DNA of 64,000 nt from Endomychus coccineus (lineage: Eukaryota > Arthropoda > Insecta > Coleoptera > Endomychidae): NCBI GenBank assembly GCA_958510875.1, contig OY294068.1, forward strand, positions 36,746,297-36,810,296, read 5' to 3'. A program made the position numbers and the translations under genes. The first letter of the stretch is position 1. The number at the start of each line of letters is the position of its first letter. Positions 55,587-64,000 of this stretch are shown piece by piece. The notes beneath the pieces are model-generated. The model ran no database searches and was not told where the DNA came from. It saw only the letters and a list, made by a program, of their open reading frames with translations.

Positions 55587-56845
55587 ATGATGCAAATTCT
55601 TGAAACAGATGAATATGATGAATATTCTGAGGATCTGGCATTATGTCTGGCATTATCAAAGCAAGTGCTGGATAAGATACCAAAGTAGTGGATGAAAATG
55701 ACAGGATGGACGATCTTATTCAATCCAGTGACGAAAATAATATATCGAACGATATTATTAAGGCCCGTAATGAAAATTCTACAGATTCTGTGAGCACGCG
55801 TCAAAATATCGACACATCTTATATAGCCAAAAATGGAACTCAGTGGACGAAAGTTTCATTACTTACGAAAGTAAAGAGGCCAAGATATAATATACAAAGA
55901 ATTCCATTAGGTTCAAATTTCATGACCAGAAAGAAGATTCAAGCTATCTTTCATATACCATAGATTGTTACTGATACGAATGGAAAAGCTGAAGTCTTCT
56001 CTCCACTACCAGCGAAGCTGTTATTCTGATTAGCAAAAAAGATATAGAAACATCTATAATTGTAAGGGTCTTAAAATACAGAAAAAAATGTATGTGTTGA
56101 CTAGCAGCTAGTACCATTTCGCGACAGAGTTCCTTTCCGTATTCACTTGAAAAGTAAACCAAATAAATATGGAGAAAAATGACAAAGTCAGAGAGTAGTC
56201 ATGGTTATGAAATAAAAACGGATAATTTTTCACTAGTCTTCAGTTGACTGATAAACTTCTGGAAGATATCTGTCATAGTATGATACTCTCGTGGAAATAA
56301 AACCATTATTCCAGAAAACTGTTTCTTGTCAGTCATAAGCAATACTATTCTAGCATGTTTTCATTTGTAGAGAACAAAATTTTAGTTTCCTATGAAGAAA
56401 AATGCTGCCGTTCTTTCTATTATCCACAGAGCATATCCATGATGGAATGAGTGATGCTGAGAATGATTATAACTATACAAATTAGTAGGGGAATATTCTA
56501 GATAACACCAAAGTAATCGCTGGCATTTCTTCATTCATTAGATATATTTGAGGAATACATGCATATGCACCGTGAAAAGCTGCAAATCCAGGGTGGAAGC
56601 ATATAGTTCAGACAAGATTAGGACACAAGCTATTGAGAGAAAACGTAATTCGCCGATATAAAACTGAGAAAATTTTGAATTCTAACATAAAAACAAAATA
56701 TGAGGGACTATTTCACCCGAACTAAATGTAATTCAAGAGTCTGTACGGAATATCACTAGACCTGGAAGATGTACCATGTGTGCCCAACCCAAAGATATAG
56801 AATCTAGGTATATTTGTAGTGAATGTGAAAAATATGCATGTTCAG
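55587..56845 (+). pseudogene. piggyBac-like transposase, decayed, 5' part
   Basis: ATG at 55587 starts an acidic N-terminus (ETDEYDEYSEDLALCLAL), as is usual for piggyBac proteins. After a frameshift, IAKNGTQWTKVSLLTKVKRP with RYNIQRIPLGSN resembles the segment preceding the catalytic domain. The catalytic Asp region (56000-56700) is too eroded to identify. At 56760-56845 GRCTMCAQPKDIESRYICSE followed by CEKYACSEHSH is the C-terminal Cys-rich zinc finger of the family. The finger is cut by a retrotransposon (56850-58280) and its last residues lie at 58283-58303. I could not define the TTAA-flanked ends. Confidence 0.7.
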
Positions 56846-56849
56846 AGCA

Positions 56850-58280
56850 TTCACATATTATTTATTCATTTATTTATCTATTTAATCTTACACTGATCAA
56901 CAGTTGAAAACCCAATTAAAGATCAGGACAATACCTAAGAAAATATATAAATTAACAATTATTATCTAAACTGAATCTAAATAACCTAAATTATACTCTA
57001 GTCCGAGAGGAGACAAAATCAAGAAGAAAAGAAAAATAGCCAAAAATATTTAACACAGCAATGAACAAAAAGAAAAAAAAACAAAGAAAAGGCTGAAAAA
57101 GTATGAATATTGTTTCATCGCAGTAGGCGAGCAATCTGTTTTAGGCTAGAATTGAAAATATCATATTCAGTACGAGTCTCATTGGTGTTATAGGCATGGC
57201 ACATGCAAAATAATGGAGATAATTTAAGTAAGTTAGTACGAGGAGTTTGGAGGTAGAAAGTATTTACAGACCGTGAGTTCAGCCGTGGGACTAGGAAATT
57301 GACTCTTTCCAGCAGCATGGGGCAGTCAGTTAGGTTATTGAGCAACTTGTAGAAACTGGCCTGGAGTACATAATTATTTCCACGAGAAAGGGATGACATA
57401 TTGAATCTATCTGAAAGGAAAGAATTAGGAATGCCCTTGATAGGATAAAAATCGTCTATCCTGAAGGGCAGGTACTTCAAAAAGCGGCGCTGAACAGATT
57501 TCAGGGCATCTCTATGAACGGCGTAACCAGGGAACCAAATCACAGATGCATACTCAAGCCGCGATCGCACAAATGTTACGAACAACAATTTGAGCGTGTC
57601 TATGTCTGAAAAATCACTACAGCTTCACACAATAAACCCAAGTAGTCTGTTGGCAGCCTCCATCACAGACTCCAGATGAGAAATGAAGGATAGTTTGGGA
57701 TCGAAAATTACGCCGAGGTCTTTATAGGTTGCTGGTCTCTTAAGGATAGTACCGTTTACGTTGTAATCAATAAAGTCAAGTTGGTCTTATTTGTGTAAGA
57801 CATAACGCAGCACTTGTTAACATTAAGAGACAGCTTGTTCGCTGAACACCATACAACCATCATATCAAGACTTTTCTGAAGTAGACAACAATCAGATGTG
57901 GATTTGATGACGAAGAACATTTTTAAATCATCGGCATATGAAAGACTGAGTACAATTAGACCTATTGAAATATCATTAACAAAGATGTAAAAAAATAGTG
58001 GTCTCAAAAATTGACCCTTGGGAAACTCCTGAAGAAGGAAGATATTCAACCGATCGCTGCCCATTTACCACGACAAATTGCCGCCTATCACTAAGATATG
58101 AGGCGATGAAAGATAAGAGTTCCACAGAGAAACCAATACCATCAAGTTTACCTAGCAGAAGTCTGTGGTCAAGCCTGTCGAAGGCTTCGGATAGATCGGT
58201 ATATATGACATCGACTTGGAAGCCGGAATCCATATTTTCAGCGATGTATGGTGTGACAGATGCCAGGTTGGTGGATCATT
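56850..58280 (-). mobile_element. 5'-truncated Jockey/CR1-like retrotransposon inserted in the piggyBac copy
   Basis: Minus-strand RT pieces: TNLASVTPYIAENMDSGFQV then DVIYTDLSEAFDRLDHRLLL (about 58275-58160), SSGVSQGS, the catalytic YADD at 57938-57927 with SLSYADDLKMFF, ANKLSLNVNKCCVMSY, and VTFVRSRLEYASVIWFPGYA with QRRFLKYLPFRIDDF. The last ORF (57588-57115) gives the full C-terminus. A 3' UTR and a tail of TAAATAAATGAATAAAT type follow to about 56855. ATTATTT occurs at both junctions (56853 region and 58276 region), a likely target duplication. One or two frameshifts and loss of the 5' half inactivate it, but it is better preserved than the other family-2 copies. Confidence 0.82.
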
Positions 58281-58282
58281 AT

Positions 58283-58303
58283 TTGTATTGAGTGTAAAGA
58301 ATA
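58283..58303 (+). pseudogene. Last codons of the interrupted piggyBac finger
   Basis: TTTGTATTGAGTGTAAAG with TAA follows the retrotransposon. It supplies I-C-I-E-C-K-E and a stop, the closing C-x2-C of the zinc finger that breaks off after CSEHSH at about 56845. Confidence 0.6.
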
Positions 58304-58498
58304 AAATTATTCCTAATGAATATAATACAGTCACTTTCATATCAAGACCGCGAAAAGACTCTTTAGCAATCGAGAGAAATTATCAAGAGAAATATAAATA
58401 TTGAGTTACACATTGCGGGAAAAATTCATTGAAAAAAAATATTTGGATTTACTCCCTTACCGTTTCTATGGAAATCGAGTTTCACTGGAATTTTGTAC

Positions 58499-58733
58499 CA
58501 TAGAGATCATATATTAGATATAGGAGTAAAGCCTGTGGTTAAAGTAATAAGCGGTGCGTGACATGTTCAAATTTCTTAGCGGTACCTCCCCTCACAGTCT
58601 CCTCCAACCGCTTACATTGATGCTCTTATATAAAAGCGAGAAGAGTGGGGACCGCTAATAGAGAAAATTTCATTCGAACCCTGCGTGGCATTACGGCCCG
58701 CTTTACTCCTCTATTTAATATATGATCTCTATG
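58499..58733. mobile_element. MITE, 235 bp, 8-bp target duplication
   Basis: Begins CATAGAGATCATATATTA and ends TAATATATGATCTCTATG, with TTTTGTAC at 58491-58498 and 58734-58741. TIR similarity extends to about 34 bp (GGAGTAAAGC / GCTTTACTCC). The interior is GC-richer and includes, on the minus strand, AGGGTTCGAATG, which resembles a Pol III B box without the last C-C. Confidence 0.88.
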
Positions 58734-58741
58734 TTTTGTAC

Positions 58742-59751
58742 TGACATTTACGAGGAATATTTTTTCAATTTGTGATAATAAATGATACTGGTAGTTCAAT
58801 GTCATGCACTTTTCTGGAGTTGAAAGATGTAGTCAATTCTTTTATTGGGAGTTGAGTACCTGAAATGTCTAAAGACAGTATGGCAACTGTTACAATGTCA
58901 CGAAGATCTAAGAAAATTCCTGTGTGAAAATTTTTAAACGTCAAATTGACTTTTGATTTCGCGGCCGTTAACTGTATAACGCCTGCGATGTACTCAGTTC
59001 GGGTGCAAAAAATATATTTTATAATGTTTGCTACTGCCGCACTCTGTCTTCACCGTGATTTATGAAGGTTACGCTGTCTTACGTTCATGAAACCATTGAT
59101 TATGTATATTAATCAATGATGAAAGGGATACATGATGGAATTGGGATTATTTCTACTACATGGGTATGCGTAAAGCTCGGGATCATCCCTGCAACCATCG
59201 ACCAAGCTGTTACGAAATTAAACAGAAATACGATATTATCACTATCACATACTGTTTGTTGAAACGGCAAATGGAAAATTTCCCTCCTGTAGCTTCATAA
59301 ATCATATTCTATGCAGTGCGGACAAGGCTTAGCTGCACCATTAATGACATTCAATTGATCCCGTATGATGTATTGTTGGTTACATACGGAAATTGGTTTC
59401 CTCTTGATTACCCATTGAACGAATTATTGATAAAAAACAAAGGATCTAATTTCTGTTTTAATTAAAACATATACGGTGCCAGGCAATTAATGAGGAAATT
59501 TGAGCTCAGTCCACCGATACTAAAACATGATTCGCATTTCAATCTGATTTCCAGTTCACCTTTATGGGGCTGATTGAATGAGTGAATATAGTGAGAAATT
59601 TGCAAGGATGCCAATTTCATAGAACGGATCAGATATTTAGATTTCATTGAAGTATTTATTTCAAAAATTCTATCGCCTATTCACTATAAATGAAGGTGCT
59701 AAGCTGGTTTATGTCTTGTTCTTGTAAAATTGTAAGAGCAAGAATGAGACC
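58742..59751. other. Unassigned spacer
   Basis: AT-rich, no supported features. Confidence 0.45.
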
Positions 59752-59757
59752 AAGAAC

Positions 59758-60069
59758 GGGCCAGATAGCTCAGCGGTAGAAGCATCGATTTTCTGATCAC
59801 TGTGGTTGCTAATGACGGGTTCGAATCCAGCGACTGGGGAATTTTTTCGATGGCCCGAGAATGTGGTGAGGCGAGGAACGATGGGCCGTTAAGTCTAGTG
59901 TCACCGATACTGCCTTGATTGCAGGATTGATCCTACCACACGAGGTGGAGTGTTTAGTGGGTATATCTGAGGTGATTAAATTTGAACACAGGTCATCCTA
60001 CACAACCTTATGGAATGTTATAGGCTCATAAGGTGCTCATAAGGGTTTCAACCACCTTCCAATAAAAAA
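59758..60069 (+). mobile_element. tRNA-derived SINE
   Basis: A box TAGCTCAGCGGT at 59766-59777 and B box GGTTCGAATCC at 59818-59828 with tRNA-like spacing, followed by a non-tRNA body of about 240 bp and an A-rich tail (AATAAAAAAA). AAGAAC occurs immediately before (59752-59757) and after the tail (60070-60075), fitting a short target duplication. It sits in a CAAGACC-rich simple-repeat tract. Transcription by RNA polymerase III and mobilisation by a partner retrotransposon are expected from the class. Confidence 0.8.
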
Positions 60070-60075
60070 AAGAAC

Positions 60076-61299
60076 CTACAACGGTGAACACCAAGACTGA
60101 GCTAAGCCCAAGACCAACACAGCGATGCAAGACTGAGATGATCTTGATCTTGGTCGTGATGTAAAATTTTCCGCAGTCTTCCAACTATCTAGCTTAGTTG
60201 AGTGGAGCGAGAAAATGGTTGAAAACTCAACAATTAAGGTTTTTGGAGCAAAGGTCAAATGTAGAAAGGAGCAGCACCGGTTCATCGAAATTTGCCCTAG
60301 AAATTGAATTGCCTAGCTTAACCATTTCACTTCTTCATACATTATGGATCACCCTTCATGATGTTGTAGGGCTACAATCGAGATTTCTAATAAATCGTAA
60401 AAAAACACACTTGTCTGTGGCATCTGGAAGATATAAAAATAATTCATCATTTATCAGTATGATGAACCAGATGTTGGTCCAGAAATCATAGGATAAACGT
60501 GAGTTTCATTCCTTAAATTTTGTTCATATGTTTGGTTCTCCGAAAAGGGCTCATTTGTTAATTGAAAACAATTGATATACTGGTTGTTGTTTGATATATG
60601 TTTTGTTTTCTTATTACTTATGTCAAATCGATGATACCTATTACTTCTGATTTAGAAGAATAAACTTACACTCTGATACTCGTCGTGGAACCCAGGATTC
60701 TGTTAGTTGAAGAGAAATAGAGCACGTTTCTTCATTCTTTTTAGAAAAGTCGAACATACCCTGATTGAACTAGTCAGGGCACTATTGTTCGACTAGGTAG
60801 AGTTATTCTCATTTTAATTAAATGACATTTTTCATTCCTAGTATCAAAAGCTTACACAGCTTTATGAATATTATATTTTAGGTTTCCATTAATGTCAAAT
60901 TTTTTTGTTGGTCTATAATGGAAGTTTATTTATTAATTTGAATGAATAATAGAGATGCTAACAACAATTCTCATAGTTTTCTGATATTAGTATCCTCACT
61001 CCTCCATCTTGGTAATTGTCATTTGTTAAATTAATTTCGATGTATGACAGGATAAAATCAAATTGAACGTTAAGGGTGTTTAATTTTCAAACGTTGGTCC
61101 TGATATTTTTACTCTGTAGACATCATATTTGACATTTCCTCACAATAGCTTAGATAGTCAGTTCACGTTATTCGATATTCCCTCACTGTGTGAAAATGTC
61201 GAATATAACGCCAATATAGTGCAAGTATCTGAGTCATGATGTAAACAAAGACCTCTTGAATAGTAAACTTCCGCGGATAGCTTATTTGGAAAATTTTGA
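60076..61299. other. Unassigned spacer with CAAGACC-type simple repeats
   Basis: 60090-60160 is rich in CAAGAC/CTTGATCTTGG strings similar to the sequence just left of the SINE and to 61670-61715. The rest is AT-rich without recognisable features. Confidence 0.45.
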
Positions 61300-61515
61300 C
61301 TCCCGAATGGATTCCGCGAAACAATAGCATGCCTTTATGCCAACTTTTCGCCAACCTTTACAGGTGGCATCTCCAGGGCGGACTTGAGGCTTGAACTAAA
61401 ACTGTTTCTGTTCAAGCCTCAAGCCTGCCCTGAAAATGCCTCCTGTAATGGTTGGAGAAACGTCAGGATCAAGTCGTGCTATTATAACGCGGAATTCATC
61501 CGGGAGTCAACAATT
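61300..61515. repeat. Palindromic pair of Penelope-like terminal sequences
   Basis: 61300-61405 (GGATTCCGCG, TTTTCGCCAACC, GGGCGGACTTGAGGCTTGAA) and 61410-61515 (TTCAAGCCTCAAGCCTGCCC, GGTTGGAGAAACGTC, CGCGGAATTCATCCGGGAG) are inverted copies joined head to head. Each matches the terminal sequence bordering Penelope pieces at 42206-42300 and 42822-42885. No RT is adjacent. Confidence 0.7.
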
Positions 61516-61849
61516 TTGAAGAAACACCTATCATACCTTCCGATTTTGACCCTCCCGTTCAATCAATATCGGACATTTGCTGAGGTGATAAAATCTATGC
61601 AAATATTTTTCAACTATCTTGCAAGTCTCACACTTTGTCCTAAACCAATTTTGGAAATGTAATACCAATACCCAAAACCAAGACCAAGGACTAGATGCAA
61701 GACCAAGACCATCACCGTTATCATCATCATGATCAGTTGAGGGGAATGGGCTCAAACCACAGATACACAGATCCATCGATGAGGATATTGGGAGAAGTGA
61801 GAAGTGCCTCAATTCTAGTATGGGACATTTAGAATTAGATGCTGATTTC

Positions 61850-62700
61850 CTTACCCTCTAGTGGGAGAGCCGGGGAGATTCTTCCATCTTAGCTTGGTGG
61901 TTCATTCGGTACAAACCCAAATACGGCCCACTTCACCTTGAGATAATTGACAATGTTGGAGGACAGACAAAAGTCACCATCACTATGGTCAACCTGTGTA
62001 TCGACTGGGAAGATTGTCATATCTCTGTCTCCAGAGTCAGGAAAATGATCCGACACTAGATGTCTCAGTGTCTTCTGCGGTGACGTGATGTAGATACCCG
62101 CCACTCGGAAGAATCACCCATCCAATTCTTCCTCTGTTATTCTTTGAAAGAACTTCGCAGAATTTTGCTTGACAAGGTATCTTGTTGATATCCCCGCAGA
62201 AAATCCGCCAAGTATCTCGTTTTGACGTTCTCAACCCTTCTTCATAGTCTCTTAGGGCCGGTTCATATAATTCTCAATCAGCGTCTACCTGAGTTCTCTT
62301 AGCTTCGTTAAAGAGTTTTTTTGCCTTTTTCCGGTGTTCCTCAACCTCGGTGATCCCCAGGGCAATGTTCCTCTAGCGTTTTCCTGCCTAAGGTCTTAGC
62401 TGGCTTCATTCGAAGAGATGGTGGCGGAGCTCAGACCTGGAACTGTAACCTCTGTCTTCGCCCTTCCTTCTCTGTGATAGGTCAGAAACATAAGAAGCCT
62501 ACCATCTAACTCCTCTTCATAGAGACCGTTGGGTTCCTATAACTTGGAACCTCATTTGTAATGGATTCAGCATCAAATAGAATATGTCTATGATCCGATA
62601 AGGACACTTTCCATTTTAAAACCTGAGTGTCCATTGACCTAGAGCAAAGAGTGAGATCAACAACCTTCTACCTTCTAGAGGTGAAAAAGGTCGGTATCGA
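61850..62700 (-). pseudogene. Non-LTR ORF2 fragment: endonuclease end and linker
   Basis: Minus-strand reading PTFFTSRR then KVVDLTLCSRSMDTQVLKWK and VSLSDHRHILF is the last part of an APE-type endonuclease; S-D-H (about 62604-62596) is the conserved catalytic motif. Downstream, INKIPCQAKFCEVLSKNNRG and GWVILPSGGYLHHVTAEDTE belong to the linker, and KVKWAVFGFVPNEPP resembles the block just before RT (W-A-x-x-x-F-x-P-F-K-x-P-G-P-D-G). Frameshifts are frequent. It probably represents the 5' half of the RNase H-bearing family, whose 3' halves occur at 7695, 27798 and 50458; that link is inferred. Confidence 0.7.
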
Positions 62701-62739
62701 CAAATCGACATTACGAGTATCATATATAAAAATTCTCAG

Positions 62740-62816
62740 GAAATAGAACAGAGGGTTTATTGTGACCTATTTCCCGAGAATTTTTATATATAATTCATAC
62801 TGGGTCAAGAATCTTT
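62740..62816 (+). mobile_element. Penelope-like 3' fragment, without fold-back
   Basis: TTATTGTGACCTATTTCCCG, AGAATTTTTATATATAATTC and ATACTGGGTCAAGAATCTTT join in one piece the sequences that flank fold-backs A and B. It is therefore the unoccupied version of their insertion site. Confidence 0.75.
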
Positions 62817-63926
62817 ATATTATTACGAGTATCTGCATTCGGTTCATAGATTAACGGAACTAACAATTTAATGATGTACCTACGGACAATTGCTGCATTG
62901 TACTTGAGGGCATTGTTCAAGTAATGTAAAAGTTTCCAGAAAATACAGATAGTAAGGATATAATATAAGATATGTATGTATTCTTATGAAAAATTACAAG
63001 CTAGACCAAAGAAGGATCAATATTATTTATAGGAGACTGGAGCAATTTAATAAATTGCTAACTCCGTTAAGAAGTTTCTCTTTCCAAAGTTCAAAAGTTC
63101 GTGTGTTCAATTTAAGACTATTTATTCCTCAGTGCCGAAATAATAACATCTCTCAACTTCTCGTCTATTAAATATTCAATTTTTCCATTATTCAAGTGAC
63201 AATGTTATGTCGTTATTTCAAAAACTGCAACGGATATTTCTATTTCTATTCTAATGATAGCGCCGCGACAAGGAATCAAAAATGATAATGACTATTCCCA
63301 CTTCATTCCTGCCAAATCTATTTTTTCGGAGTTTCTAGTTTCACAGTTGAAATTGGAGAAAGAAACTAGAGAAGCAATTACACATAAGGAGTATATCAAC
63401 GGCACTAATGATGAACCCTACAATAATTTGATTGCTAATTCTTTCCAGAAATCACAAATATATACATATGCATAATTCAGAAATATTGATTCAATAAAGA
63501 CGGAACAATAAAAAAAGTGATCCAATATCCAATTGATATTACGTATTCGCATATCTGTAACAATTTTACAAACAATTCCTTCCTATACAATTTAACCAAA
63601 TCATTTTATTATTCTTGTGAGTAAAGAAAATTTAAAAGCTCTCAATTTGTGTTGCTTGACTGGTTTTGCATGTAGCAAGTATAATTTTAAGAAAAGGACA
63701 ATTACTGGTAGATCCCAATAATATTGTTGATGTTTAAAATATCCACTTAATCCGGGAGTTGGTACTAAGAATTAATTACCCGACACCGTTGAGGTCCATT
63801 TATTTGTTGTCAAACTGAGGGCACGAGGAGGGACATAATTATCGAAAGTTTTCTTTAAAGTTGAGTCGACAATTTTAGAGTTAACTTGAATTTAGATTTT
63901 GGAGTGTGCCAGTGTGTCTATTTAAA
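62817..63926. other. Unassigned spacer
   Basis: AT-rich. A 73-codon ORF (63254-63475, DNDYSHFIPAKSIFSEFLVS) has no recognised family. Confidence 0.4.
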
Positions 63927-64000
63927 ATGGCAAGTGGTATCAAAATGTCTATGTCGATTAAACCATTTCCAGAGTTGTCTATGGATCTGAGAAAAGTATT
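63927..64000 (+). CDS. Possible coding start cut by the window edge
   Basis: ATG in a good AAA-ATG-GC context; the frame MASGIKMSMSIKPFPELSMD continues open to the last base. Too short to assign. It could be a host exon or a chance ORF. Confidence 0.25.
   Translation, partial: MASGIKMSMSIKPFPELSMDLRKV

Noticed and set aside
59758..59835. Functional tRNA gene
   Set aside because: A and B boxes fit, but the acceptor and anticodon stems do not pair properly, and a SINE body and A-tail follow.
1..64000. CRISPR array, bacterial operon or phage region
   Set aside because: No regular short direct repeats with spacers and no long prokaryote-like ORFs; the repeat content is that of an animal genome.

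Overview
The window looks like a stretch of an AT-rich arthropod nuclear genome, most likely an insect and perhaps a beetle. I infer this from spliceosomal donor/acceptor signals, a TATA-type promoter in front of a signal-peptide exon, and the mix of repeats: Penelope-like elements with GIY-YIG endonuclease, Jockey/CR1-like and RNase H-bearing non-LTR retrotransposons, IS630-Tc1-mariner elements of the DD41D/DD42D kind, piggyBac, hAT-type MITEs and a tRNA-derived SINE. There are no bacterial operons, rRNA genes, CRISPR arrays or convincing tRNA genes. Nearly everything recognisable is mobile DNA. Only one open reading frame, the 349-residue transposase at 18759-19808, looks intact.

Layout. 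1-11.5 kb: a series of decayed retroelements. These are a minus-strand Jockey-like RT (1-704), a THAP-like ORF (1200-1529), an RT split by two insertions (2960-5642), a Penelope-like element with an inserted retroelement 3' end (5736-6715), an RNase H-bearing non-LTR fragment (7695-8857) and a Jockey-like copy (9841-11451). 12.2-20.5 kb: a likely host promoter and signal-peptide exon (12252-12387), a 2.1-kb element with arms of about 620 bp (12704-14816), a fold-back element inside a Penelope-like 3' region (15019-15957), a Jockey-like fragment, and the 2.3-kb mariner-related element with the intact transposase (18124-20427). 21-36 kb: a hAT-like element with perfect 8-bp target duplications, a tyrosine-recombinase remnant, retroelement pieces, a second Penelope copy with a fold-back at the same position (30558-31476), and a mariner-related element nested in an RT (33350-34963). 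36.8-50 kb: a young 806-bp tandem duplication, two more mariner-related elements (39092-41225 and 43967-46338) and rearranged Penelope copies. 50-64 kb: an RNase H-bearing retroelement with a 20-bp target duplication, two MITEs with 8-bp duplications, a piggyBac copy cut by a retrotransposon, a SINE, and more Penelope and retroelement debris. A short ORF runs off the right edge.

The most interesting theme is architectural. In three mariner-related elements the terminal inverted repeats (TIRs) of roughly 475-500 bp are themselves modular: each arm holds a 304-343 bp outer unit that ends in an inward-facing copy of the element's own end motif, usually beside a TA. The arms therefore look like MITEs in opposite orientation around a transposase core. 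Related signals are two fold-backs with similar cores but different ends at the same Penelope TA site, an element whose TIRs carry the last transposase codons, and related transposases with and without an intron.
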